Shown piece by piece: positions 1 through 7,814 of a DNA stretch of 33,287 nucleotides. The notes beneath the pieces were generated by a model. It ran no database searches, was not told the origin of the DNA, and worked only from the letters and a program-made list of their open reading frames with translations. Position numbers and translations under genes: made by a program. Source of the DNA: a virus; IMG/VR virus record IMGVR_UViG_3300045912_000949, positions 1 through 33,287 of that record. One strand, written 5' to 3'. Numbering within the stretch: position 1 is the stretch's first letter; every line of letters begins with the position of its first letter.

Positions 1-528
1 GGGCGCGAAGCCCTTGAACGGCGCGGCGTTGACCTTGCCGGTGAGGTAGAAGAGGATCGCCTTGTAGGCGGGCGTGACCAGCGCGACGGGGATGTAGTGC
101 GTCTCCTTGAAGTTGTAGACCGGGATGGTGATGTCGGTCCCCTCGACCGAATCGTTGTTGACGCCAATCGCGCCCTTGAAATCAGGCGGGTCCTCGCCGG
201 GCGGGGCGTAGCTGTTGACCGTGGCGATGCTCTGCGTGATGTGGGTCGTGCCACCGCCGGTGTCGAAACTGAAGCTGGACTCGCCCGGCTCCTTCGGCTC
301 CAGCTTGCCGTAGCGGACGGAGACCTCCCACAGGCCGCTGCCCTGGTGGGCGATGCGGTAGCTCTGGAACACCAGGCCGGCGTAGATGGCCGGGATCGTG
401 GCCTCGACGATGGCGCGCACGGCGGCGTCGTCCTCGGTGCCGTCCACGACGTACAGCAGATCGACCGAGGGGTTCTCGACCCCGACGGTGCTCTCGCGGC
501 TGTCGTACTTCTCGATGATCACCGCCAT
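1..528 (-). CDS. Phage tail-region protein, 3' end cut by window edge
   Basis: The leftward frame is open from an ATG at 528 to base 1 with no stop, giving 176 residues (starts MAVIIEKYDSRE). The gene follows the tape-measure gene; its ATG lies 10 bases after that gene's stop, with a GAGGG Shine-Dalgarno sequence in the gap. There is no signal peptide or membrane segment in the visible part. The region around residues 60-130 is rich in Gly, Ser and Thr and looks like beta-structure. In siphophages the gene after the tape measure usually encodes a distal tail or baseplate component, so a tail role is inferred from position only. I do not recognise the family. Confidence 0.75.
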   Translation of the reverse strand, partial: MAVIIEKYDSRESTVGVENPSVDLLYVVDGTEDDAAVRAIVEATIPAIYAGLVFQSYRIAHQGSGLWEVSVRYGKLEPKEPGESSFSFDTGGGTTHITQSIATVNSYAPPGEDPPDFKGAIGVNNDSVEGTDITIPVYNFKETHYIPVALVTPAYKAILFYLTGKVNAAPFKGFAP

Positions 529-538
529 TGTCTGTCCC

Positions 539-2521
539 TCACGCGAAGACCAGACCGCCGTTCTGCGCCTCCCGGACCAGCTGGCCGGTGTTGCGCGCCA
601 CCTGCTCGCTGGCGCGGGCGGTGCGCTCGGCCAGGCTGTCGGAGCCCAGGCCGGCGACGGCGAAGGCGCTGAAGGTCCCCTTCACGTCCGTCTTGGCCTC
701 GGCCTCGTCCAGTCCTTCCAGGTCCAACTCCGGGCGGCGGGCGCGCTGCGCCTCGCGATCTGCCGCCGCCAGTTCGCGTTCCAGCTCTGCTTGTTCGCGC
801 TGGGCGGCCAGCTCGGCGGCCCGCTGTTCCAGCGCCCGCTGGGCCTCGGCCACCCGCTCCTGGTCGGCGGCGTTGGCGGCTTCGAGTTCTCGCTGCCGCT
901 CCCGGCGCTCCTCCTCCTGCATCTGGTTCAGCGCTTCCTCGCGCTGGCGGCCGCCCTCTCGCGCCTGATCGACGCGCCGGGCGCGCTCCTGGACCCGGCG
1001 GTCGAGGCGCTGACGGGCCTCGCGGTTCTGCTGCTCGACCTCGCGGTTGATGGCCTCGACCTCGCGCCGGGCCGTGGACGGGCTGAACAGGTTCCGCACC
1101 CGCGCCCAGGCCCGGCGGAAGAAGCCGACGAACTCGTTGAAGGCGATCTGCAGGCCGGTGCAGAAGGTGTCCCAGCCATCGGCCAAGGCATTGACCACGG
1201 TCCAGAAGGCGACCTCGATCCCCGTCCAGGCGGTGTTGAAGGCGCGGGCGACGGCATAGACCGCCGTCCAGAACAGCTCCACGAAGAACGATTTGAAGCG
1301 CCGCCACGCCGCGCTGATGGCTGTAATCCCTGCTTCCCAGACGACCTGGATGCCGAGCCAGGCGACCTCCATCGCCCCGCCCAGGTCGCCCGCCGCGATG
1401 GCGTCCTGGATGCCCTGCCAGGCCGTACCCGCCGCACCCAGGAGTTGATCGAACCCCTGGCCGAGCGACTCCAGGGCCATGTTCCCTTCGTCGGTGGCGA
1501 ACAGGACCGCGGCGGCGATGCCTCCGACAGCCGCGACCACCAAGCCGATGGGAGACAGCAGAAAACCGATGGCCGCCCCGAGCAGGCTCACCGCCGTCGT
1601 GGCCGCGGAGATGGCGAAGGTCACCAGCCCGATGGCCGTGCCGACCGCCGAGATCATCGGCCCGAGGATCATCAGGGCCGCGCCCACGCCGACGATCCCC
1701 GCGACCACCGCCGCGATGATCGTGATGACCTCGCGGTTCTCGTCGATCCACGCCGCGCTGTTGGCGGCGACGCGGGTGATCCACTGGGCAACGGCCTGGA
1801 GCGTCGGGGCCAGCGCCGCGCCGACCATGAAGACCACCTGCTTGAGCGACCGCCACAGCGTTGAGAGCGCGTCGCCGAACGCCTCGGCCGCCTGCGTGTC
1901 CTCGGTGCTCATGGTCAGGCCCAGGCCGTTCGCCTCCCGGCGCAGCTCTTGGATGCCCTGGGCTCCCGTGGACAGGAGCGGCAGCAGGCTGGCCCCGGTG
2001 CGGCCGAAGATCTCCATCGCAATCGTGGCGCGGTTGGCCGGGTTCTGAATCCGTGACAGGCGGTCGGCGATCAGCTCGAACTGCTGATCGGGCGACAGCC
2101 CAGTCAGGTCGGCGATGGTCAGCCCCAGGCGGGCCAGGTCCTGCCGGGCCGACGCCGAGCCGCGGGCCGCCGCGATGATGTTGCGGCTCATGGTGCGAAG
2201 GCCCTTCTCCAGGTCCTCCGCGCCGGACCCCGACTGCTCGGCCGCGTAGCGCAGCTCGGACAGGGCCTCGACCGCCACGCCGGTTCGCTGCGACATGTCG
2301 AGCATGTCACTGCCCATGTCCGCAAACAGCTTGGCCGCGCCGAGGAAGGGAAGGGCCAGCGTGACGCCCAGGCCGGCGAGCTTTGCCCCCAGCGCAGTGA
2401 TGCTCGCCCCGAACGCTTTCAGCCTGGCGGACGCGGCGTTGAGCCCCTTGACGAGCCGGGTGTCGCGGGTGAACAACTCCACATACGCCGCACCTGCCCG
2501 AACTGCTTGTGCGCTCGCCAT
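539..2521 (-). CDS. Phage tail tape measure protein
   Basis: This 660-residue protein sets tail length and is ejected with the DNA in siphophages. The N-terminus (about residues 1-60) is an Ala-rich helical segment of the TP901/PhageMin_Tail kind. Several long hydrophobic stretches follow between about 230 and 330, rich in Ala, Gly, Val and Ile. The last third (about 450-620) is a highly charged Arg/Glu/Gln coiled coil. At roughly 1.5 angstrom per residue the tail would be about 100 nm. The ATG at 2521 (MASAQAVRAG) is chosen because the sequence beyond it overlaps the nuclease gene and is not tape-measure-like. An upstream GAGGAAA is present but spaced rather far. Tail tube and chaperone genes lie upstream, as expected. 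Confidence 0.93.
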   Translation of the reverse strand: MASAQAVRAGAAYVELFTRDTRLVKGLNAASARLKAFGASITALGAKLAGLGVTLALPFLGAAKLFADMGSDMLDMSQRTGVAVEALSELRYAAEQSGSGAEDLEKGLRTMSRNIIAAARGSASARQDLARLGLTIADLTGLSPDQQFELIADRLSRIQNPANRATIAMEIFGRTGASLLPLLSTGAQGIQELRREANGLGLTMSTEDTQAAEAFGDALSTLWRSLKQVVFMVGAALAPTLQAVAQWITRVAANSAAWIDENREVITIIAAVVAGIVGVGAALMILGPMISAVGTAIGLVTFAISAATTAVSLLGAAIGFLLSPIGLVVAAVGGIAAAVLFATDEGNMALESLGQGFDQLLGAAGTAWQGIQDAIAAGDLGGAMEVAWLGIQVVWEAGITAISAAWRRFKSFFVELFWTAVYAVARAFNTAWTGIEVAFWTVVNALADGWDTFCTGLQIAFNEFVGFFRRAWARVRNLFSPSTARREVEAINREVEQQNREARQRLDRRVQERARRVDQAREGGRQREEALNQMQEEERRERQRELEAANAADQERVAEAQRALEQRAAELAAQREQAELERELAAADREAQRARRPELDLEGLDEAEAKTDVKGTFSAFAVAGLGSDSLAERTARASEQVARNTGQLVREAQNGGLVFA

Positions 2522-2547
2522 GATCGGCCATTTCCTCGTGCAGCGCT

Positions 2548-3096
2548 CTAAATCGTCCAATCCGGCGCGACCGGCTCTGCCTGTCCCGGCGTCTGCCCAC
2601 GGAGCAACTGGTGCGGACAGCAGTGCTGGCGTCTCTTCGCCCAGTTGCATCCCATGCAGAGGACCTGGTAGCCCGGGGGAAAGCCTTGCTTCTTGAGCCA
2701 GCGGTAAAACTTGAAGCCCGTGACCCCCAGCTCTCGCCGGTGCTCCGCCCCGTTGCCGAGGACATGGTCTACCGTGAGAAAAGCGAGCCCCGTTTCCCCA
2801 CAGCAGACGCACCGCGCGCCGCCGTAATGGGACAGCACCTCCCGCTTGAGCCGCCGCGCCCACGCTTGATGGGAGCGACGGTGCTTGGCGACGCAGGCGG
2901 GACAGGTCACCAGCGCCGAGGCCTCGGGAAGCCGCCGATAGCAGCGGATACAAAGGCGATTCTTCTTGGCCCGTTCCCGAACAACCTGCTGATCACGAAT
3001 GGCGCGGGCCAAGCAAGACGCACATTTGGTTCTGCCGCCAGATCGGGACCGCTGCCCACACCGCTTGCACATTCCTGGATCAACGGTCGATGGCAT
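2548..3096 (-). CDS. HNH-type zinc-binding endonuclease, probably free-standing homing nuclease
   Basis: The protein has 182 residues. It contains three Cys-rich zinc knuckles: CKRCG...CASC near the N-terminus, CIRC...CPAC near residue 50, and CVCCGE near residue 97. The last is followed by FLTVDHV and, about 45 residues on, VLCMGCN. The CCGE-DH-CxxCN arrangement is typical of small phage HNH nucleases. The gene lies between the tail chaperone pair and the tape measure, where no structural gene is expected, so it looks like an intron-less homing nuclease. Its ATG is 3 bases past the previous stop and is preceded by AGGGAAG. A recombination endonuclease VII relative is the main alternative. 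Confidence 0.82.
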   Translation of the reverse strand: MPSTVDPGMCKRCGQRSRSGGRTKCASCLARAIRDQQVVRERAKKNRLCIRCYRRLPEASALVTCPACVAKHRRSHQAWARRLKREVLSHYGGARCVCCGETGLAFLTVDHVLGNGAEHRRELGVTGFKFYRWLKKQGFPPGYQVLCMGCNWAKRRQHCCPHQLLRGQTPGQAEPVAPDWTI

Positions 3097-3099
3097 TGC

Positions 3100-3312
3100 T
3101 CACTTCCCTGGCTGACGGCGCTCCACAAACACCTGCTTGAGCACCTCAATCGACGCCTTGCGCACCGGCAGCTCCCGCCGGCGCTGGTAGGGGTTGAAGT
3201 CCGCCGGCTTGTACGGCGCGGGCTTTTTCCGGTGGTCACGGTGGACGTTGGCCGTCAGCGCCAGCAGGGCCGAGGTGTGCGCCCAGCGCTCGCGGCTGCG
3301 GGCCTCGGCCAT
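3100..3312 (-). CDS. Small protein after the tail chaperone (possible second chaperone part)
   Basis: This is a basic 70-residue protein (MAEARSRERWAHTSALLALT...). Its ATG overlaps the stop of the preceding gene in a TGATG arrangement, so translation is probably coupled. In lambda-like phages the position between chaperone gpG and the tape measure is occupied by the T part of gpGT. Here the two frames are joined by re-initiation, not by an obvious slippery frameshift site near the end of the first gene. The first 25 residues look helical, and residues 30-50 are rich in Pro, Arg and Tyr. The assignment rests on gene order; the family is not recognised from sequence. Confidence 0.72.
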   Translation of the reverse strand: MAEARSRERWAHTSALLALTANVHRDHRKKPAPYKPADFNPYQRRRELPVRKASIEVLKQVFVERRQPGK

Positions 3313-3812
3313 CAGGCAGAGTTCCCGGAGGGTGAAGGGGCCGGGGTCGATGCCGAGGACTCCGGCGCAATGCCAAATGAGCGTAACAACCTGTTCGCTT
3401 CGCGGTCGGCGTCGAAGCCCTCCAGGACCTTCTCGGCCCGGCCCAGGAGCCGGTCCCGGACCTTCCGGCTCTCGGCCACGATCTTCCGCAGGCTGCTCCG
3501 CGCCCTCGCTTCGGGGAAAAAATCGATCAGCTCCTCCAGGAAGGCGTCGGTCGCCAGGGTGATGGCGTCGCCCGCCAGCGCCCGACCGAAGTCCTCGTCG
3601 CTGACTTTCTTGGCTTCCGCTTCGTCCTTGCAGAGGCAGTACAGGACGTCAGCGAGCATCACCGGATCGCCGACCAGTGCGCCAAGCGGCTTGAAGCCGT
3701 CGTCCACCAGCTTGTACAGATCGACATTGAGCAGACCACGCACCCGCTTGATCGCCGCCACGTTGATGGCGATGGTCCAGGTCCGGCCCGCGTTGTCGGT
3801 GAAGGTCCGCAT
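3312..3812 (-). CDS. Tail assembly chaperone-like protein
   Basis: A 166-residue acidic protein lies between the tail tube and tape measure genes. It begins with a small beta-rich part (MRTFTDNAGRTWTI) and continues as mostly alpha-helix, with a Pro/Ser-rich tail. That plan fits tail assembly chaperones (gpG position), which coat the tape measure before the tail tube polymerises. The ATG at 3812 is chosen over an in-frame upstream start because a GGAG lies 6 bases before it and the upstream residues run into the protease gene. It is translationally coupled to the 70-residue gene that follows. Confidence 0.75.
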   Translation of the reverse strand: MRTFTDNAGRTWTIAINVAAIKRVRGLLNVDLYKLVDDGFKPLGALVGDPVMLADVLYCLCKDEAEAKKVSDEDFGRALAGDAITLATDAFLEELIDFFPEARARSSLRKIVAESRKVRDRLLGRAEKVLEGFDADREANRLLRSFGIAPESSASTPAPSPSGNSA

Positions 3813-3829
3813 CGATGACTCCAGGTGAA

Positions 3830-4858
3830 TCACTTGGCCACACGAATCGGAATTGGGATGGGCTGCCACTCTTCGTCAAATTCCGCAGGCCAGGAGCGGA
3901 GCGGAATCGGCAACGGCATCCAGGATTCGTCGGCGTCGGATGCCTTAGGGCGGGTCCGCTGCGCGACTTCCGCCGAACAGCCCCACATCGACACCTTCCG
4001 GCCCATGCCGCTCGTGCAACAAACCACGGAGATGAGTTCGTTGGTATCGGCGCGGAAGATGCCGCCGCCGGAATCCCCCGACGACACGCTCAGATTCATG
4101 CGCAATTGGCCCTGGCCGTTTTCGCGCTCGACGATGGTGCCGTCCTCGCGGTTGCCCGGCTTGTCCACGCCGTAACCCATGTGCCAGATGGTCGTACCCG
4201 GCTCGGGGTTCTTGGCCGCGATCAAGGCATAGGGTAAGTCAGCAACTTCCTCGTCCGTCACGCACCAGGCCGCGTCGGGGCCCTTGTGGTGCGCGACGAC
4301 GCGCAAGGTCAACGACCGACCATCCTTCAGCGTTAGCGTGCCTTTCTGGCCAACGCCCGACACGCAGTGGGCGGCGGTCAGCACATCCCAGCGGCCGTCG
4401 GGCCGGCGCGGGCCAATCACCGTGGCCGTGCAGCCGGCGCTGCCGAAGCGAATGCGCCCAAGGGCACCTACCGGATCGAGCTTGCCGTCGCCGGGCGGTT
4501 TGGGATCGGGCCTGGGCGGCGTCGGCGGCACCGGCGTGCAGGACTCGATGGTCACGCTGACGCGAGCTTCCTCGACCATGAGGTTGCCGTCGGCGTTGGA
4601 GATGACCAGCACCTCGACTTCGTAGGTGCCGGGATGGGCGGCGAACTCCAGGACGCCTCGCGGCGAAGTCGCCCGCTGCACGTCTTTGGACGGATGCACG
4701 CGCCACAGGATGGCGGCCTTGGCGTCCACGCCCTCCGCGCGGAGTCGGACCAGGGAGTGGGGCTTGTACTTGGTCTCGCCCGCGATGCGCACCGCATCCG
4801 CCATCGCGGCGCCAGGGGCGAGTGCCAGCATCAACAAAACGACAATCGATGAACGCAT
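3830..4858 (-). CDS. Exported trypsin-like serine protease with N-terminal Ig/PKD-like domain
   Basis: The 342-residue protein begins with a clear signal peptide (MRSSIVVLLMLALAPGAAMA, predicted cut after residue 20). Residues 21-105 look like a beta-sandwich of the PKD/Ig type. A Pro-rich linker (about 109-123) follows, then an S1 protease domain. The triad is visible: His164 in LTAAHCV, Asp195 in GPDAAW and Ser263 in SSGDSGGG, so it should be active. It is preceded by a GAGGAGG Shine-Dalgarno sequence. It sits between the tail tube and chaperone genes, inside the virion operon and on the same strand. An exported protease is not part of normal tail assembly, so it is probably a moron acting on the host envelope or surroundings. 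Confidence 0.9.
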   Translation of the reverse strand: MRSSIVVLLMLALAPGAAMADAVRIAGETKYKPHSLVRLRAEGVDAKAAILWRVHPSKDVQRATSPRGVLEFAAHPGTYEVEVLVISNADGNLMVEEARVSVTIESCTPVPPTPPRPDPKPPGDGKLDPVGALGRIRFGSAGCTATVIGPRRPDGRWDVLTAAHCVSGVGQKGTLTLKDGRSLTLRVVAHHKGPDAAWCVTDEEVADLPYALIAAKNPEPGTTIWHMGYGVDKPGNREDGTIVERENGQGQLRMNLSVSSGDSGGGIFRADTNELISVVCCTSGMGRKVSMWGCSAEVAQRTRPKASDADESWMPLPIPLRSWPAEFDEEWQPIPIPIRVAK

Positions 4859-4877
4859 GCTGCCTCCTCAAGTGGAA

Positions 4878-5318
4878 TCAGGGAACGATGAACCATGCCG
4901 GCGGGGTGATCGAGTACGTCGGCTTGACGGTGACGCTGACCGTGATCGCCTCCTCCAGTGCCTCGTTGCGGCTGAAGTTGGTGACCATGCAGGTCGCCCG
5001 CAATCCCTGCGAGCCGGACGTGGCGACGTCGCCGTCCATGACCGCGAACTCCATCGCGCCGCGGTTGAGGAACGTGTCGCGGATCGCGCCGAAGTCGTCG
5101 TCGGCCGTGTCCCAGACCATCTCGAACTCGATTGAGCCGTCCTTGAGCGTGGCCACGGTCGCGCGCCAGCCGGCGTTGCCGCGCGTGGTCACGTCGGCCT
5201 CGCCGGCCTCCAGGTTCAGGGTGACGTCCTTGACGTTGCGAACCTCGTTCCAGACTGGGACGGCGAACGAGCCGGTGTTGCGATAGAGCTTGGCGTCGAG
5301 GCCTAATTTCACGCTCAA
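4878..5318 (-). CDS. Major tail tube protein
   Basis: The 146-residue protein has the look of siphophage tail tube proteins: a short N-terminal strand, then EVRNVKDVTLNLEAGEADVT, then beta strands around GSIEFEMVWD and the segment AVMDG, ending in VSVTVKPTYS. It would stack as hexamers around the tape measure. The start is TTG at 5318; AAGGAG lies 7 bases upstream, and no ATG is available near the conserved N-terminus (a GTG occurs two codons further in). The start overlaps the last 4 bases of the endonuclease VII-like gene, a sign that the nuclease is fitted neatly into the operon. Confidence 0.85.
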   Translation of the reverse strand: MSVKLGLDAKLYRNTGSFAVPVWNEVRNVKDVTLNLEAGEADVTTRGNAGWRATVATLKDGSIEFEMVWDTADDDFGAIRDTFLNRGAMEFAVMDGDVATSGSQGLRATCMVTNFSRNEALEEAITVSVTVKPTYSITPPAWFIVP

Positions 5319-6007
5319 GGTCGTTCTCCTTCCTCAGTCCGGTTTCCCGGGGCCGTATCGTTGTGAGGACCTTCGTGCATTGCCAGGTAAGCAATGGCTC
5401 CCTGCAGCACCTCAACCCTTTCGCGAGCATTGCCCAGCACGAGGTTACACATGGAGTGAACGATGCCACGCACTTTACCCGTGCGGTGGCAGTGATCGAT
5501 GGTCTGGTGGCGCTCACCCAGGGGGTGGCCGCAAATCGCACAATTCCCTTCTTGGGCGTCCAACATGCGCGCGTAGTCGTTGGGCGTAATCCCGTACTGA
5601 CGACAGCGGAAGCGGTGGTGATAGGCACGCCGCTCTTCTTGTTTCACCACGCGGAGATTGGCTGCCCGCCGCCGTTCACAATCTCGGCAGATTCGCCGGC
5701 GTCGCGGAGCGCGATAGCTGATGCGAAACTCCTCCAGGGGTTTCTCCGCATGGCAGACGCGACACGTCATCGTTCCCCGGACCTGCATCGCCAGCCACTC
5801 CTCTGTCCGAATCGCCCGCCGGTAGGTGGCCCCGGACTGAAGCCGTAACCGCTGGTAGCGTTCGCAGGAATAGGCCTTCATGCAGTCCTTGCATTTCTTT
5901 GACAAGCCATCGCGGCACTTCGTATCCCGGGCAAATCGGTCGAGTGGCCTGGAACGCCCGCAAATGCGGCAGACTTTCATGGAGGTCATGGGTGAATCCA
6001 GAGTCAC
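5315..6007 (-). CDS. Recombination endonuclease VII-like nuclease
   Basis: The 230-residue protein has three zinc-binding units. Two are N-terminal, CRICGR...CKDC and CRVCHA...CRDC. The C-terminal one is the endonuclease VII domain, with YGITPNDYARMLDAQ leading into CAICG, then TIDHCHRTGKVRGIV and MCNLVLGNA. That order of CxxC, DHCH and CN is the Endonuclease_7 (T4 gp49-type) signature. T4 gp49 resolves branched DNA during packaging, but many phage copies behave as homing nucleases. The start is GTG at 6007, supported by GAAGGAGG 7 bases upstream. Its position between minor tail and tail tube genes favours a homing or intruding gene; since RusA is also present, junction resolution is probably not its only reason to be here. 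Confidence 0.88.
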   Translation of the reverse strand: MTLDSPMTSMKVCRICGRSRPLDRFARDTKCRDGLSKKCKDCMKAYSCERYQRLRLQSGATYRRAIRTEEWLAMQVRGTMTCRVCHAEKPLEEFRISYRAPRRRRICRDCERRRAANLRVVKQEERRAYHHRFRCRQYGITPNDYARMLDAQEGNCAICGHPLGERHQTIDHCHRTGKVRGIVHSMCNLVLGNARERVEVLQGAIAYLAMHEGPHNDTAPGNRTEEGERP

Positions 6008-6020
6008 AAGTTGGCCTCCT

Positions 6021-6452
6021 TCAACGAACCGAATCGCGCCACAGGGCCGGCAGCTTGGGTTGTTCCGCCACGAAGGCCGGCTGCATGAACGGCCGGGGCC
6101 GGTAGCGCGCCTGCCGGGCCTTGCCGCGTTTCTTCAAGACCGCGTCGCCGCCGTGTTCCAGCAGGCGCGGCGCTGCGGAGCCTTCTTTCGTCAGTGTCGG
6201 CCCGATGACGACGCTCTGGCGCTGCGCGTCGTAGGCGAACAGGATGAACTTCCGCAACAGACCAACGTGCGAGTACGGCGGCTCGCCGGGCGAGCTGGTC
6301 CCCTTCCGCTTGCGGATCGACGTCTTGGCCCGCTGCCGCACGAACGCGCCGAACTTCGACAGCACCTTCCGCGTGCCAGCGTCCACCGACCGCTTCACTT
6401 TCTCGCGGTCGAAGAAGCCGCCCTTGGCGGCCTGGAACGTCATGCCGATCAT
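6021..6452 (-). CDS. HK97 gp10-like head-tail/minor tail protein
   Basis: The 143-residue basic protein contains the segment GAFVRQRAKTSIRKRKG, then SPGEPPYSHVGLLRKFI and VVIGPTL. This is typical of the HK97 gp10/virion morphogenesis family of connector or tail-completion proteins. The C-terminus PRPFMQPAF is also characteristic. The start ATG at 6452 has GGAGG 6 bases upstream; a second Met three codons later (MTF) is possible. Its stop lies 13 bases before the endonuclease VII-like gene, and that gene's Shine-Dalgarno sequence overlaps this end. Confidence 0.83.
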   Translation of the reverse strand: MIGMTFQAAKGGFFDREKVKRSVDAGTRKVLSKFGAFVRQRAKTSIRKRKGTSSPGEPPYSHVGLLRKFILFAYDAQRQSVVIGPTLTKEGSAAPRLLEHGGDAVLKKRGKARQARYRPRPFMQPAFVAEQPKLPALWRDSVR

Positions 6453-6455
6453 GGC

Positions 6456-6884
6456 TCACCTCCACACGCGGTAGGTCAGCGTGATGACGCTCGTGAATTG
6501 GCGGAATTCCTCCAGGTGCTCGGCAGCGTAAACCGGAGCGTTCTCCACTTCGGTGCAGCGGGCCTGCGGGAAGCCGGCCAGCGGTTGACGGCGGAAGTGG
6601 TCGGCGATCTCCTCCACCATCGCCATCAGGGCGTCCAGGGACGCCTGGCTCATGTCGGTCTTCTTCTGCACCGCCACGTCGATCAGGTAATCGAAGCTGT
6701 CGCGGCTGCGGTCGAGCGCCTTCGATGCGAGCGACCGGGGCACGACGCTGACCTTCAGCTCGGTCATTTCCGACAGCTCGAACCGCGGCTGGTAGTGCCG
6801 TTCGGCAGTCAGCGGCTGGCTGAACGGCGTCGCGTTCAGCTGGACAGTCACGGCGTCGGCGATGGCGAGGATCGTGGCGGGCAT
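6456..6884 (-). CDS. Probable tail terminator/neck protein
   Basis: The 142-residue protein begins with a helix (MPATILAIADAVTVQLN) and has beta strands around LKVSVVPRS and FDYLIDVAVQKK, ending with SVITLTYRVWR. A mixed alpha/beta fold that finishes on a beta strand fits small tail terminator or neck proteins, and the place between connector genes and the tail tube agrees. AGGAG lies 6 bases before the ATG. The function is inferred from size, fold impression and order; no family motif is decisive. Confidence 0.7.
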   Translation of the reverse strand: MPATILAIADAVTVQLNATPFSQPLTAERHYQPRFELSEMTELKVSVVPRSLASKALDRSRDSFDYLIDVAVQKKTDMSQASLDALMAMVEEIADHFRRQPLAGFPQARCTEVENAPVYAAEHLEEFRQFTSVITLTYRVWR

Positions 6885-6887
6885 CCG

Positions 6888-7073
6888 TCACTCCTGGGGG
6901 ACGAGTGCGCGCACGATCCGCAGGATGAGGTCATCCACGGGTGACTTGGTGGCCCGAACGGCTTCGGTCAGCGCCTCGCTGTGGACGATGGCGCGGAGAA
7001 TCGGGAGGACCTCGCGGAAGCGCCCTTCCTCCCGGCCGAACAAACCAAGCAGTTGTCGCAACAGTTCGAGCAT
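6888..7073 (-). CDS. Small helical protein in the connector cluster
   Basis: This 61-residue protein is almost all helix (MLELLRQLLGLFGREEGRF...). Its ATG overlaps the stop of the preceding gene as TGATG, so translation is likely coupled; a GTG one codon upstream is the alternative start. It lies between two connector-type genes. I do not recognise a family. It may be a small structural or scaffolding component, but nothing in the sequence proves this. Confidence 0.65.
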   Translation of the reverse strand: MLELLRQLLGLFGREEGRFREVLPILRAIVHSEALTEAVRATKSPVDDLILRIVRALVPQE

Positions 7074-7453
7074 CACTCCACTCCCACTTGTTTGGTGTGA
7101 ATCCGCAGCACCTTGCGAAACACGTCCGACCAGCGCCAGGGCGGCTCCTTGCCCGGCGCCATGACTTCGTAAATGAAGGTCTTGGCCCCCTGCGTCTCGC
7201 GGATGACATCACCCCGCTCAGGCAAAGTCGGCGACCCGCCGAGCACGAGGTCCGCAGCGTGAATCAAGAAGTCGCGGTCGGTCCATTCCATCCGCACGCC
7301 GCCGTAACCGTCGTCCAGCTTGAGCAGCGTCCGCCCGACCGTGGCCGCCGCCGTCGTCTCCTCCGCGCCGCGCCGGTAGACGACCAGCCGCGAGGCGTGT
7401 TGCTTGAGCTGGTCGGCCAGCCAGTCCGAGCCGGCCTGGAGCAAATCGGACAT
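7073..7453 (-). CDS. Probable head-tail connector/stopper protein
   Basis: A 126-residue protein begins with a helix (MSDLLQAGSDWLADQLKQHAS) and continues with beta strands (RLVVYRRG, VRMEWTDRDFLI, KTFIYEVM). A segment near residues 75-95 (SPTLPERGDVIRE) is a typical turn-rich region of head-closure proteins of the gpFII/gp16 type, which follow the capsid genes. An ATG at 7453 with GAGG 5-6 bases upstream supports the start. Function comes from position and fold impression. Confidence 0.68.
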   Translation of the reverse strand: MSDLLQAGSDWLADQLKQHASRLVVYRRGAEETTAAATVGRTLLKLDDGYGGVRMEWTDRDFLIHAADLVLGGSPTLPERGDVIRETQGAKTFIYEVMAPGKEPPWRWSDVFRKVLRIHTKQVGVE

Positions 7454-7460
7454 GGCGGCC

Positions 7461-7796
7461 TCACTGGCTCATGCGGACGCGGACCGTGGCATCGGCGTCG
7501 GCAGCGGCCTTGACGACCTTGCCGATCTGCTTGTTGCCAGCGGCCGTGGCCGTGGCGACCTTGGTCACGTTGTTCCAGTACACGATGGTGCCCACCGCCA
7601 GCGCCGTGCCCGCCCCGGTCGCCTTGGCGAAGTCGAAGACGCCTTGGACCGCCAGGGCACCCGGTTGGTTGGCCGGGATGGGGTGCTTGGCGACGCCCAC
7701 TAGGTCGCCCTGCACGACCACCTCGCCGACCGCGACGTCCGCCGTCGGCGTGTAATCGACGGCCCCGCCTTCGTGAATGAAAACAGCCTGTGCCAT
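7461..7796 (-). CDS. DUF2190 family protein (capsid decoration-type)
   Basis: The 111-residue protein matches the DUF2190 pattern: an N-terminal FIHEGGAVDYTPTADVAVGEVV, then GDLVGVAKHPI, then GVFDFAKATGAGTALAVG, then WNN, and an end at VRVRMSQ. Members are small beta-rich proteins coded next to the major capsid protein in many phages and are thought to stabilise or decorate heads. It starts with an ATG with GGAG 8 bases upstream. It lies directly after the capsid gene, as expected for this family. Confidence 0.88.
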   Translation of the reverse strand: MAQAVFIHEGGAVDYTPTADVAVGEVVVQGDLVGVAKHPIPANQPGALAVQGVFDFAKATGAGTALAVGTIVYWNNVTKVATATAAGNKQIGKVVKAAADADATVRVRMSQ

Positions 7797-7814
7797 TGCT
7801 TGGTCTCCATGGGG

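Noticed and set aside
3312-3812. Programmed frameshift joining the two tail chaperone frames
   Set aside because: No convincing slippery heptamer lies near the end of the first gene; the TGATG overlap explains expression of the second.
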